Source: Chloroflexota bacterium
Lineage (GTDB): Bacteria; Chloroflexota; Anaerolineae; Anaerolineales; Villigracilaceae
Direction of reading: 5' to 3'
Length of the DNA stretch: 64,000 nt
Assembly: GCA_016234495.1 (NCBI GenBank)
Contig: JACRBI010000043.1
Span: 62,001 to 126,000, forward strand
The translations under genes were made by a program, and so were the position numbers. This document shows, piece after piece, positions 17,561 through 26,251 of this stretch. Under the pieces are notes generated by a model, which saw nothing but the letters and a program-made list of their open reading frames with translations, had not been told where the DNA came from and did no database searches. Every line of letters begins with the position of its first letter. The stretch's first letter is position 1.

Positions 17561-17596
17561 ACAGGAGGCAGTAATAAACTGCCTCCTGTTGTTTTC
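17561..17596 (+). terminator. Rho-independent terminator of the methyltransferase operon
   Basis: A perfect 12-bp stem ACAGGAGGCAGT / ACTGCCTCCTGT with a 5-nt loop is followed by TGTTTTCTT. It lies 30 bp after the last gene of the operon. Confidence 0.88.
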
Positions 17597-17618
17597 TTAA
17601 TTAGCAAGGAACCTCATA

Positions 17619-18692
17619 ATGAAAAAGACTTTATTGGTTTTGATAACTATCTCCATATTTGTTACAGCCTGCGCGACACAAGCCGTTGCTCCCTTCGCCC
17701 CCATCCTGCCGACCATAATTCCAAGCTCGACAAACTCCTTCATCCCCGAGGCAGCGCAAACCCTCACGCCGCCGCCAACACCGACAGCCACCCCCATCCC
17801 CCACCCGCTGAGCATTATCGGCATGAGGGCAGGGAATTATCCCGGCAGCCCGGTCACGATCGTCAGTGAATTGGCAAAAGGCTCGAATTACAAACGCTAT
17901 TACGCTTATTATCTTTCAGAGGGATTGAAAATTTACGCGCTGCTGACCATCCCCGACAGCGAAGCACCTGCAGGCGGATTCCCTGCCATTGTTTTTAATC
18001 ACGGCTACATTCCGCCCAATGTTTACAAAACGACCGAGCGTTACATCGCCTATGTGGATGAAATTGCAAAAGCGGGCTATGTCGTCTTTCGCATTGACTA
18101 TCGAGGGCATGACGCCTCCGAAGGCGAGGCGACCGGCGCGTATGGCAACCCCGGCTATCAGGTCGATGTGCTGAACGCGGTGTCGTCCATCAAGCAATTG
18201 CCGGAAGTGAATCCCGAACGAATCGGCATGTGGGGACATTCGATGGGCGGTTATCTCACCCTGCGCACAATGGTCATTTCAAAAGATGTGAAAGCCGGCG
18301 TGATCTGGGCAGGCGTGGTCGCATCGTACCCCGACTTGCTTTACAACTGGCGGCGCACCGGCTCGTTCACCCCGTCGCCAAGCTCGCGCGGAGTTGGCTG
18401 GCGCACAGGCTGGATCGAAGCATACGGCACGCCAGAAGAGAATCCTGATTTTTGGAATTCTGTTTCCGCCACAACATACCTTGCCGATCTTTCTGGACCG
18501 TTGGAACTGCACCACGGAACCGCAGATGAAGACGTCCCTGTGGAGTTTTCCATCCGCCTCGCGGAACAAGCCCGCAACGCTGGTCAGATCGCCGACCTGT
18601 ACACTTACGAAGGCGACAACCATAATATTTCAAATTATTTTTCAACAGCCATGCAGCGAACAATCGCCTTCTTTGATTTGAATTTGAAATGA
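17619..18692 (+). CDS. Secreted alpha/beta-hydrolase lipoprotein (S9-like)
   Basis: The 357-aa protein has a lipoprotein signal (FVTAC lipobox at about residue 19) and a Pro/Thr-rich linker to residue 65, then an alpha/beta-hydrolase domain. Ser208 lies in GHSMGG, with the acid in HGTADEDVP and the His in GDNHNIS. The oxyanion strand is FNHGYIPP. It would act outside the membrane as an esterase or dipeptidyl-peptidase-like enzyme. It sits just after the operon terminator, so it is probably a separate unit. Substrate unknown. Confidence 0.82.
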   Translation: MKKTLLVLITISIFVTACATQAVAPFAPILPTIIPSSTNSFIPEAAQTLTPPPTPTATPIPHPLSIIGMRAGNYPGSPVTIVSELAKGSNYKRYYAYYLSEGLKIYALLTIPDSEAPAGGFPAIVFNHGYIPPNVYKTTERYIAYVDEIAKAGYVVFRIDYRGHDASEGEATGAYGNPGYQVDVLNAVSSIKQLPEVNPERIGMWGHSMGGYLTLRTMVISKDVKAGVIWAGVVASYPDLLYNWRRTGSFTPSPSSRGVGWRTGWIEAYGTPEENPDFWNSVSATTYLADLSGPLELHHGTADEDVPVEFSIRLAEQARNAGQIADLYTYEGDNHNISNYFSTAMQRTIAFFDLNLK

Positions 18693-18742
18693 TGGAATTA
18701 CCCGCCCAGTATTGGCCAAGAATATGCCGGCCGATTCCATCG

Positions 18743-18748
18743 TATAAT
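18743..18748 (+). promoter_or_regulatory. -10 box TATAAT directly before the HAD gene
   Basis: Consensus TATAAT ends 9 nt before the ATG at 18758, with no ribosome-binding site between, so the transcript would begin at or next to the start codon (leaderless). Confidence 0.55.
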
Positions 18749-18757
18749 CCCGCTCCT

Positions 18758-19414
18758 ATGAAAACAAACTCCTCCTTCGATCTCGTCATTTTTGATTGCG
18801 ACGGCGTGCTGGTAAATAGCGAACCGCTTGCCAATCAGGTTTTTGTCGAATTGCTTGCAGAACATGGGCATCGCGTTAACGCTCATGAATATCAGCGGGA
18901 ATTTTCAGGCGCGGCGATCAACGAAAGGCTGGCTGTCACTTCGCATAAATTGAAGTGGACTCCGCCAGAAAATTTTTACTCAGTTTTCAATGAACGGTTA
19001 TCAGATTTGACCGAGCGGGAACTTACGCCCGTCTCAGGGATTCATGACCTGATCCGCAGCATTACCGCGCCGATCTGCGTCGCATCAAACGGAAGCCGTG
19101 AGGAGATTCTGCTCCGATTAAAAATTGCCCGGCTGACAGAGTTCTTTGATGGCGCAATTTTCAGCGGATTGGAAGTGGCGCATCCCAAACCAGCGCCGGA
19201 TGTATTCCTCGAAGCTGCAAGATCATTCAACGCAACTCCGGCCCGTTGTGTCGTGATCGAAGACAGCATTCCCGGAGTAACCGCGGCTGTCCGCGCGGGG
19301 ATGAAAGTATTTGGTCACGCCGCGTACACGCCGAGCAAGTCGCTGTTGGCGGCCGGCGCAATCCCTTTTGATAACATGATGGAATTGCAATCGATTTTAA
19401 ATCGGAATAATTAG
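18758..19414 (+). CDS. HAD-superfamily phosphatase (beta-phosphoglucomutase-like)
   Basis: Start 18758 is chosen because the N-terminal FDLVIFDCDGVL motif (nucleophile and acid Asp) begins a few residues later and a TATAAT box lies directly upstream; the earlier in-frame ATG at 18689 would include that promoter. The 218-aa protein has motif II VASNGSRE, the Lys in AHPKPAPDVF and the acidic ED in VVIEDSIPGV. Members dephosphorylate sugar phosphates or 2-phosphoglycolate, or isomerise beta-phosphoglucose. It converges with the LCP gene. Exact substrate is open. Confidence 0.88.
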   Translation: MKTNSSFDLVIFDCDGVLVNSEPLANQVFVELLAEHGHRVNAHEYQREFSGAAINERLAVTSHKLKWTPPENFYSVFNERLSDLTERELTPVSGIHDLIRSITAPICVASNGSREEILLRLKIARLTEFFDGAIFSGLEVAHPKPAPDVFLEAARSFNATPARCVVIEDSIPGVTAAVRAGMKVFGHAAYTPSKSLLAAGAIPFDNMMELQSILNRNN

Positions 19415-19418
19415 GGAT

Positions 19419-20309
19419 TCATTTCCCAAACATTTCATCGAGCAATGGGTTGATTGCCTCCCAGTTTGGCCCCAAAACCTGTGCCCCGCCAGATGTCTGA
19501 AACGGCGTTACCATCTCAGGCGTGATCGCGCGGCTGTCTATCCCAAAGAGGGGAATCCTCACAACGACAAAGGCCATTCGCGGCCATTGCCAGAGCGGGA
19601 TGTTGGTCTCCACCGACTTTGCAAGCGATGTGATGAACTTTGACATTTTAGGCCACGAAGATGGGGTCAAGCCTTTGTCCAGCAGGGCGGTCACCAGGAT
19701 TTGCGTGCGCTGCATTCGGGAAAAGTCACTGCTACCGGCACGGTCACGCGCAAATGCCAGGGCTTCGACTCCGCTCAATTGGTGGATTCCAGCCGGGTAC
19801 CCGCCTGACGCCGCATCCAATTGAATTTCGACTCCGCCCAAAGCATCCACAGCATCCACAAGCCCGGTCATGTGAATGACCGCATAATATCGGGCGGGAA
19901 TACCAAAGTTCTCGCGAATTGTCTGACCCGCTGCGTCGCCGCCTGTGCCAGGCTCATTTGCCTCTGCAAAGAAGTAGGCGGTGTTGATGCGCTGCTCGCC
20001 GACATTTGGAATCGTCACCCACAGGTCGCGCGGAATGGACAACATGCCGACATATGGCTTGAGTGGAATGATCGTGGTTAGGATGATCGTATCTGTTCTG
20101 CCCAATGTTCCCCGCTCGGGAGAGTCGTCGGTGCCGAGCAGCAGGATATTCGTCCGCAGGGGAGCGATAAAGTAAAGCAGGATCAAGAAAAGGGAAAACA
20201 GGAATCCTCTTTTGAGCAAACCTCGTTTTCTTTTCTTTTTTCCAGCAGGGGATTGAATCGAGATCGACTGGAACGCATCAAGCGAACGACTAAGTTGGGT
20301 TTCTTCCAT
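19419..20309 (-). CDS. LytR-CpsA-Psr (LCP) family protein
   Basis: LCP proteins attach teichoic acids or other glycopolymers from lipid carriers to the cell wall. The 296-aa protein has a short basic cytoplasmic tail (KKKRKRG at about residue 25), one membrane helix (31-48) and the LCP domain. Motifs seen are LLLGTDDSP, GRTDTIILTTI, the Arg/Asp site in LSIPRDLWVTIP and INTAYFF, and FARDRAGSSDFSRMQRTQ. It lies 47 bp after malQ, separated by a terminator, so it is probably transcribed on its own. Confidence 0.92.
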   Translation of the reverse strand: MEETQLSRSLDAFQSISIQSPAGKKKRKRGLLKRGFLFSLFLILLYFIAPLRTNILLLGTDDSPERGTLGRTDTIILTTIIPLKPYVGMLSIPRDLWVTIPNVGEQRINTAYFFAEANEPGTGGDAAGQTIRENFGIPARYYAVIHMTGLVDAVDALGGVEIQLDAASGGYPAGIHQLSGVEALAFARDRAGSSDFSRMQRTQILVTALLDKGLTPSSWPKMSKFITSLAKSVETNIPLWQWPRMAFVVVRIPLFGIDSRAITPEMVTPFQTSGGAQVLGPNWEAINPLLDEMFGK

Positions 20310-20314
20310 ATTTA

Positions 20315-20346
20315 AAAAATAACGGGACTGTTCTGGCAGTCCCGTT
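20315..20346 (-). terminator. Terminator after malQ
   Basis: AACGGGACT and AGTCCCGTT form a 9-bp stem with an 8-nt loop; read on the minus strand it is followed by ATTTTTTAAA. It lies between the malQ stop and the LCP start. Confidence 0.8.
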
Positions 20347-20356
20347 GTGATTTCGA

Positions 20357-21853
20357 TTAGCGATTGAACAGCCAGTTCATCTCACGAATTTTACCTGCCA
20401 GGTCTTCGCGCAGATCGCTTTCGGTGATTCGCCAATGCCAGTTTCCGCCCAGCCTGCTCGGAAAGTTCATGCGCGCTTCAGCGCCGCAATTGAGCAAATC
20501 CTGCATGGGAGTGATGGCAATGTCTGCGACAGAACCCCAGACGGCGCGGATCAAGTCCCAGGCGAAGTCGCTGCCATCCACCCGCAGGTAACGCTGGGCA
20601 AACTCACGCTCGTGCGGCTCGGCAGATTCGAGCCAGCCGCGGGCTGTGTTGTTGTCGTGCGTGCCGGTATATGCCACGCAATTGGGAACGTAGTTATGCG
20701 GCAGGAAGGGATTATCGGGGCCGGAAAACCCGAATTGCAAAACTTTCATGCCGGGCAAATTGAACGCCTCAAGCAATTCGATCACATCCGGCGTGACCAG
20801 ACCCAAATCTTCTGCGATGATGGGCAGGCCAGTTCCATGCGCGCCGCTGAGATTCTCGTCGATTGCACTGAACAGGTCTGCGCCCGGGCCTGTCACCCAG
20901 CGGCCAAACTCAGCAGTTTTATGGTCGGCGGGAATTTCATAGTAGCCGGCAAATCCGCGGAAATGGTCAAAGCGCAGGATGTCAAATACCTGCAACGAGG
21001 CGCGCACGCGCGACAACCACCAGGCGTATCCATCCTTTTTGTGAATTTTCCAATTGTAAAGCGGGTTGCCCCATAATTGCCCTGTGGCGGAAAACCCGTC
21101 CGGCGGAACTCCAGCCACGACAGTCGGGTTGCCCTGCTTGTCCATGAAGAATAATTCGGGGTGCGCCCAAACGTCTGATGAGTCGTACGAGACAAAAATG
21201 GGAATATCGCCGATGATCTGAATGGCGCGTTCGTTTGCGTACGCGCGGAGCTTGTTCCACTGGCGGAAGAAAATAAATTGATAGAACGCGTAACGTGTTA
21301 CGGTTTCGGCGAGTTCGTTCTGCGCTTTCCGCAATGCGGCCTTCTTGCGCGTCCGCAAAGGCTCAGGCCAGCCGACCCATGAACCACCGCCATTGGCTTC
21401 TTTCAACGCCATGAAGAGAGTATAGTCATCGAGCCAGGCAGAATTCTCGGCGCAGAAATTGTCAAAAGCGGGACGCAAATTTTCGGGGTGGGATCGGTAG
21501 TTGGAAAATGCCTGTTGCAAAAGACTCAGTTTGCGGGGAATGAACAGGCCAAAGTCCACGTGTGAAGCGGGCAGGTCTTTCATCCCATTTAAATCATCTT
21601 GAGTCAGTAAGCCATCTTCATGCAGGTCATCCGGGCTGATCAAATATGGATTGCCTGCGAAAGCCGAAAAACACTGATAGGGAGAATCGCCGTAGCCGGT
21701 TGGGCCAAGCGGAAGCACCTGCCAGAGTTTGCAGCCGGTGGACGCGAGCCAGTTGACGAAATGATAGGCCTGCGGACCGAGGTCGCCAATTCCATAGGGC
21801 GAGGGCAGGCTGGAGGGGTGAAGAAGAATTCCGGAGGAGCGTTTGAAGGTCAT
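20357..21853 (-). CDS. malQ: 4-alpha-glucanotransferase (amylomaltase)
   Basis: A 498-aa GH77 enzyme that transfers alpha-1,4-glucan segments during glycogen or maltodextrin metabolism. It begins RSSGILLHPSSLPSPYGIGDLG, the family signature. The catalytic nucleophile lies in ILRFDHFRGF, the acid/base Glu in IIAEDLG and the stabiliser Asp in YTGTHDNNT. Its start overlaps the glgA stop by 4 bp, so the two are translationally coupled. Length is normal for bacterial MalQ. Confidence 0.97.
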   Translation of the reverse strand: MTFKRSSGILLHPSSLPSPYGIGDLGPQAYHFVNWLASTGCKLWQVLPLGPTGYGDSPYQCFSAFAGNPYLISPDDLHEDGLLTQDDLNGMKDLPASHVDFGLFIPRKLSLLQQAFSNYRSHPENLRPAFDNFCAENSAWLDDYTLFMALKEANGGGSWVGWPEPLRTRKKAALRKAQNELAETVTRYAFYQFIFFRQWNKLRAYANERAIQIIGDIPIFVSYDSSDVWAHPELFFMDKQGNPTVVAGVPPDGFSATGQLWGNPLYNWKIHKKDGYAWWLSRVRASLQVFDILRFDHFRGFAGYYEIPADHKTAEFGRWVTGPGADLFSAIDENLSGAHGTGLPIIAEDLGLVTPDVIELLEAFNLPGMKVLQFGFSGPDNPFLPHNYVPNCVAYTGTHDNNTARGWLESAEPHEREFAQRYLRVDGSDFAWDLIRAVWGSVADIAITPMQDLLNCGAEARMNFPSRLGGNWHWRITESDLREDLAGKIREMNWLFNR

Positions 21854-23274
21854 GGTTTAATAATGGATTGATAGAGTTCGAGATATTTTTTGGCGGAGTT
21901 TTTCCACGAGAAGTCCTGAGCCATGCCACTGCGCTGCATGGCCTGCCATTTTTCCTTGTCGCCATAAATTTTGAACGCGGTTTTTATAGCGCCCATCAGG
22001 GACATGTGATGGATCTTTTCAAAAATAAAGCCTGTTTTCCCGTGGACAACTGTATCGTTCAATCCGCCTGCGGCGCGGACAATGGGAACACAGCCGTAAT
22101 GCATCGCGATCATTTGCGAAAGACCGCAAGGCTCGTAACGCGAAGGCATGAGCAGCATGTCGGCGCCGGCATAGATCTGACGGGCAAGGCCGGCGTCGTA
22201 ACGTGTTTGGACTTTAACGCGGTCGGGATACGAGGCCTGTAAATTCAGCGCAGCTTCTTCAAGTTTGGGGTCGCCTGTCCCCAGAATGACAGCCTGCCAA
22301 TTTAATTTTTTCATGCTTTTGAGGGCAGTGAAGGCAAGGTCAACCCCTTTTTGCACGTCCATGCGCGAGACCATTGCCAGCAGAGGCGTATCGGACTCAC
22401 GCGCCAACCCAAGCCGTTCTTGAAGCAGTCCCTTGTTTATGGCACGCTTTTCCAGCGAAGTAATGTCAAAATTAACGCCAAGCGCGGCATCCTCGGCGGG
22501 GTTGAACGATGTTTCGTCCAGCCCGTTTATGATGCCGTGCAAAGTTTCGCGGCGCGATTGTAAAAACTCATTCAGGCCGCATCCATATTCAGGCTGTAAC
22601 AATTCACTGGCATAGGTCGGCGAGACAGCCACGATCGCATCTGAAGCCCAAAGTCCCAGCGGCATGGGCATGACCCGCGCCCAGTCCGGCAGGTCAGTCT
22701 GTGCGAGCTTCAATCCGTAACTTTCCAAAATTGTGCTCACATCAGGTCCCATGAACGGGAGGTTATGCACCGTAATGACAGACGCAACGTGCCGCGCCCC
22801 CTCCTCCCAGCGCTTCGTGAGCGAGCCATAGACGCTCAAAGCTGTGTGCCAGTCGTTCCCATGAATCACGTCCGGAAGCCAATTAATCTGTCGCGGAAGT
22901 TCCAAAGCGGCAAGGGAAAAGAAAGCGTATTTTTCAGAATCAAGTTTTGAATTGGATGAATAAACAGAGCCGTTCGCCTGAATCGGGTCGCCATTTATGA
23001 AATAAACGGGCATCCCTTTCAGCACGGTTTCAAACGCCTCCACTTGAATTTCAGCGTCACCGCGCTTCAACGAAAATATTCCCACAGGCTTGAGGTTATC
23101 CGCCTTCACAACGGGATGGTACGGCAAGACCAGCCGCACATCCAGCGTAACGTCCTCATTGGAAAGGGAACGCAAAGCATACGGCAAGGAACCCGCCACG
23201 TCGCCCAATCCGCCTACTTTTACAAACGGTTCGGCTTCCGCCGCGAGGAATAATACGTTGATTGTTTTTGGCAT
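21850..23274 (-). CDS. glgA: Glycogen (starch) synthase
   Basis: A 474-aa GT5 glycosyltransferase that uses ADP-glucose to extend glycogen. The N-terminal KVGGLGDVAGSLP motif (Lys19 binds ADP-glucose), HGNDWHT in the N-terminal Rossmann domain, and the C-terminal PSRYEPCGLSQMIAMHYG with its Glu are diagnostic. It shares an operon with malQ. The upstream 60 bp hold a 14-bp-stem hairpin and the tRNA-His gene. Confidence 0.97.
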   Translation of the reverse strand: MPKTINVLFLAAEAEPFVKVGGLGDVAGSLPYALRSLSNEDVTLDVRLVLPYHPVVKADNLKPVGIFSLKRGDAEIQVEAFETVLKGMPVYFINGDPIQANGSVYSSNSKLDSEKYAFFSLAALELPRQINWLPDVIHGNDWHTALSVYGSLTKRWEEGARHVASVITVHNLPFMGPDVSTILESYGLKLAQTDLPDWARVMPMPLGLWASDAIVAVSPTYASELLQPEYGCGLNEFLQSRRETLHGIINGLDETSFNPAEDAALGVNFDITSLEKRAINKGLLQERLGLARESDTPLLAMVSRMDVQKGVDLAFTALKSMKKLNWQAVILGTGDPKLEEAALNLQASYPDRVKVQTRYDAGLARQIYAGADMLLMPSRYEPCGLSQMIAMHYGCVPIVRAAGGLNDTVVHGKTGFIFEKIHHMSLMGAIKTAFKIYGDKEKWQAMQRSGMAQDFSWKNSAKKYLELYQSIIKP

Positions 23275-23293
23275 ATGTTTATTTTCTATTATT

Positions 23294-23326
23294 AGACCCT
23301 AAAGGTTTTGATAACCTTTAGGGTCT
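23294..23326. repeat. 14-bp perfect hairpin between tRNA-His and glgA
   Basis: AGACCCTAAAGGTT and AACCTTTAGGGTCT surround the loop TTGAT. It may end the tRNA transcript, but no T-run follows on the minus strand, so it may instead be another dispersed palindrome. Confidence 0.6.
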
Positions 23327-23333
23327 GGGAATG

Positions 23334-23406
23334 GGAGCCTGAAGGGTTTCGAACCCTCAACATCTACAGCCACAGTGTAGCGCTCTGCCGTTGAGCTACA
23401 GGCTCC
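23334..23406 (-). tRNA. tRNA-His (GTG)
   Basis: On the minus strand GAGCCTG pairs with CAGGCTC. The D arm is GCTC-AACGGCA-GAGC, the anticodon arm CTACA-CTGTGGC-TGTAG gives anticodon GTG, and the T arm is GAGGG-TTCGAAA-CCCTT. An extra G at position -1 pairs with C73, the identity mark of tRNA-His, and here it is encoded in the genome. The 3' CCA is not encoded. It lies 27 bp after hisS on the same strand. Confidence 0.95.
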
Positions 23407-23433
23407 ATATTTGAAGCGAGCGACATTATATCA

Positions 23434-24717
23434 TCAGGATATGACACTCGCAAGGATATTTTGAATTGTACTCACAACCGCTTCGCGCTTAACTGAGACC
23501 TGCCCGCCATTAATCAGGTTTTTCACTGCAACCTCGGCATTTGCGGCCTCATCTGGCCCAACCGTGAGCACGACCCGTGCCTTCATCTTGGCTGCAAATT
23601 TGAACTGCTTCTGCAATTTGGCAGGTTCTGGATAACACAACACATTCAAGCCAGCACGGCGTAACTCTGCAGAAAGTGAAAATGATTGCTGCATCAGACT
23701 CTCATCGAAGATTGTCACAAGGATCGGCGCGGGGCTGGGAGTGAACTCGGGCAGGAGGCCTTTTTCCTGCAGAACAATGCCCATCACCACGTCACCCATT
23801 GCGAAGCCCACGCCTGAAAGCGGCTGCCCGCCCACGTCGGCGAGCAGGTTGTCGTAGCGGCCGCCGCCGAGAATGGCGCGTTTGACAGAACCGCTGGTTT
23901 CAAAGGCTTCAAAGACTGTGCCGGTGTAATATAAGAGTCCGCGCATGATGTTGGGGTCAAACTTGACGTAGTCTTTCACGCCCAGGGCTTCGAGCGCAGC
24001 GAACAGGCGCACAAGTTCATCGCTCTTTTTCCACAAGTCAAAATCAGCGAGGATGTTTTTCAAGCCGTCGAGTTGCGTTTGCGAAAGTCCAGAGTCAAGC
24101 ACGTAGGCGTCCCATTTGGCTGACTCCATTTTTGAACGGCGGTCTACCATGTTCGAGACTTCGAGGCGTTTTTCCTGCGGGATGCCCAAGGCGTCGAACT
24201 CCGAATCCATCAGCCGCCGATTGTTCACGTAAACAGTAGCCTGCCCGGGGTTAAGTCCGACCGAGCGCAGGAATGTCGCGCCGACTGCGATCAGTTCCGC
24301 ATCCGCTTCGGGCGAGGAAACTCCGAGCATGTCAATATTCCATTGAAAGAATTCGCGGCTGCGTCCCTTTTGCGGCTGCTCGTAGCGCCAGAACGGACCG
24401 AAGGACCACCAGCGGACGGGGAAAGTCAACTCGCCTTGTTTGGCGGCGATCATGCGCGCGAGGCTCGGCGTGAGTTCGGGGCGCAGCGTGACAAAATCGC
24501 CGCCGCGATCGGTAAAGGTGAAGGATTGCTTCTTCACCAGTTCTTCGCCGGACTTGGCGGCGTAAAGATCGATCGGCTCGATGAACGGCGCGTCCCATTC
24601 CTGATAGCCGAAGGAACGCGATGCCGCGCCGACTTTCTCATAAATGAAATTGCGCAGCGCCATTTGTTCGGGATAAAATTCGCGCGTGCCTTTTACGGGT
24701 TGAATTTTGCTCGCCAT
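23434..24717 (-). CDS. hisS: Histidyl-tRNA synthetase
   Basis: A 427-aa class II synthetase. It starts IQPVKGTREFYPEQM, has motif 2 around WSFGPFWRYEQPQKGRSREF and the histidine-binding loop RGLLYYTGTVFE, then LGGGRYDNLL and an anticodon-binding C-terminal domain from about residue 330. A GGAG stretch lies upstream of the ATG, with TAGAAT as a possible -10 at 24737-24742. The cognate tRNA gene follows directly, so both probably come from one transcript. Length and motifs are normal. Confidence 0.97.
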   Translation of the reverse strand: MASKIQPVKGTREFYPEQMALRNFIYEKVGAASRSFGYQEWDAPFIEPIDLYAAKSGEELVKKQSFTFTDRGGDFVTLRPELTPSLARMIAAKQGELTFPVRWWSFGPFWRYEQPQKGRSREFFQWNIDMLGVSSPEADAELIAVGATFLRSVGLNPGQATVYVNNRRLMDSEFDALGIPQEKRLEVSNMVDRRSKMESAKWDAYVLDSGLSQTQLDGLKNILADFDLWKKSDELVRLFAALEALGVKDYVKFDPNIMRGLLYYTGTVFEAFETSGSVKRAILGGGRYDNLLADVGGQPLSGVGFAMGDVVMGIVLQEKGLLPEFTPSPAPILVTIFDESLMQQSFSLSAELRRAGLNVLCYPEPAKLQKQFKFAAKMKARVVLTVGPDEAANAEVAVKNLINGGQVSVKREAVVSTIQNILASVIS

Positions 24718-24800
24718 AGGAGACTCCAGTGCGCGAATTCTATCATGAGTTTAAGACGCTACTTTGGTGCAGAGATAAAAGATAGAGGTTCTACTGTTTT

Positions 24801-26201
24801 TCATAGGAAAAGAAAAAACACAGCGGCACTAGCTGCAGTACCAGGTATCACCAAATATCTATTTAGTGCAGTGACACTAGATGGTATTGTCGAGCGAATC
24901 ACATCTCCACCTGCAGTTGATCCTGCATATACCCCAGCTCCTATCCCCTGCCACCATGCCTCACGATTTTGTGTGAGATAAAAATAGTTGTTGTTTGAAG
25001 GTGAGATGATCCCAGTTTTACTACATCCATTGGCACAGGTCGCACCAGTTGAACATACATAGCCTGTGGGTATCGCGATGTCTAGACTATGTGAACTAGC
25101 TGTATTTGCGCTAAAACTATAACTACCATCAGCCCCACTCACTGCAGCGACAGAGGAATCCATAGTCACGCTCTGCCCCGACATCGGCGTATCTACAGCA
25201 CAACTATTGGCAGTATCTAAGTAGACAATTCCAAATATTTGGTCATTTGGAGTGGTAAAACTAGTGACTGCAGCTGCATAGCAAGTAGCATCGCTATATG
25301 TGACTATTCGTACATGATAAGTAGTATTTGGCAAAAGTCCGATCACAGGCTCACTAGTATCTAGTGTAGTGAGTGTAGCTGCCGCCTCACAGTCCCCAGG
25401 TGTAGGACATCCATTTTCCACTTCCCACAAATCCTCATCTACCCTTATCAGTTGCGAAGAACCGCCAGTCCCCGGCGTCCACGTGATCGTCGCGGTAGTA
25501 CTAGTAGTAGTGCAGGCAAGATTTGTAGGAGCAGTATCATCACATGTTGAAACGCATTGATACTCGACCACATCCCAACCCACACACTCGATCACTTCTT
25601 CCGTACAGTCTCGACACATTTTGTCTGGATTGCTAGGAGTGGGACACTTATACCAATCTCCGCAAACTCTAGGCTCTGTAGTACGCATATCACAACATGC
25701 TCCTTGCACCTCGGCGTTCCCCATACTATACAATGTCCCACTTTGCCAGTTGATACCATGTCCACAAGATCCTCCGCGATTTATCCCAACCACAGCACTA
25801 CTTCTGACTTCATTTGCACCACAGTTTGGACCATACGACCACTGTCTATTGCCACCTCCACCTCCACTCCCACACGCACGTATTTGCAGTTGTGGCGGAT
25901 TTGCACATGTTCTAGTCTCATAACCCCCACTACAACTCGACCATGCCGGCCAGCCTGAGTTGCATGTTGCATTTGGGATTGTGTACGTCCTCGCACAATA
26001 GCCATAAACTCTAGGATTTCCTCCCCCACAATTGGCTGGGACATCGGCACAAGTATCTGTACAAGTATTGTCACTAGGCGGGCAACCACCAGACCAATTG
26101 TTACACTCTGATGTCTGGCAGCAGTCTGCTGCTTTTATTTGTATCACAGTTAAAAAGGCGCTACACAGCAAAAGTAACATCGCCACAAAAATCTTCTTCA
26201 T
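24801..26201 (-). CDS. Cys-rich secreted protein, foreign-looking, C-terminus apparently cut
   Basis: A 466-aa protein with a signal peptide (about 1-24) and a very Cys-rich N-terminal 220 residues. A fibronectin-III-like domain (about 225-320) and a carboxypeptidase-regulatory/SdrD-B-like beta domain (about 325-400) follow, then a WWQGIGAGVYAG...GGDV stretch. That last pattern resembles surface proteins I associate with Patescibacteria (Microgenomates). The frame ends in AAVFFLFL right after the region begins, which looks like a truncated C-terminus. Base composition is visibly AT-richer, and codons such as CTA and ACT are frequent, unlike hisS next door. Function unknown; adhesion or surface coat is possible. 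Confidence 0.6.
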   Translation of the reverse strand: MKKIFVAMLLLLCSAFLTVIQIKAADCCQTSECNNWSGGCPPSDNTCTDTCADVPANCGGGNPRVYGYCARTYTIPNATCNSGWPAWSSCSGGYETRTCANPPQLQIRACGSGGGGGNRQWSYGPNCGANEVRSSAVVGINRGGSCGHGINWQSGTLYSMGNAEVQGACCDMRTTEPRVCGDWYKCPTPSNPDKMCRDCTEEVIECVGWDVVEYQCVSTCDDTAPTNLACTTTSTTATITWTPGTGGSSQLIRVDEDLWEVENGCPTPGDCEAAATLTTLDTSEPVIGLLPNTTYHVRIVTYSDATCYAAAVTSFTTPNDQIFGIVYLDTANSCAVDTPMSGQSVTMDSSVAAVSGADGSYSFSANTASSHSLDIAIPTGYVCSTGATCANGCSKTGIISPSNNNYFYLTQNREAWWQGIGAGVYAGSTAGGDVIRSTIPSSVTALNRYLVIPGTAASAAVFFLFL

Positions 26202-26239
26202 GCTTTCATACTACACTATTTCCCCTTTTTGCGAGAGTG

Positions 26240-26245
26240 TATACT
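26240..26245 (+). promoter_or_regulatory. -10 box TATACT before the small Cys-rich gene
   Basis: TATACT ends 6 nt before the ATG at 26252, with no ribosome-binding site, which suggests a leaderless transcript. No good -35 is seen. Confidence 0.45.
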
Positions 26246-26251
26246 GATATT

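Noticed and set aside
23294-23326. Hairpin as a certain terminator for tRNA-His
   Set aside because: The stem is strong but no T-run follows on the minus strand, so it is listed as a repeat only.
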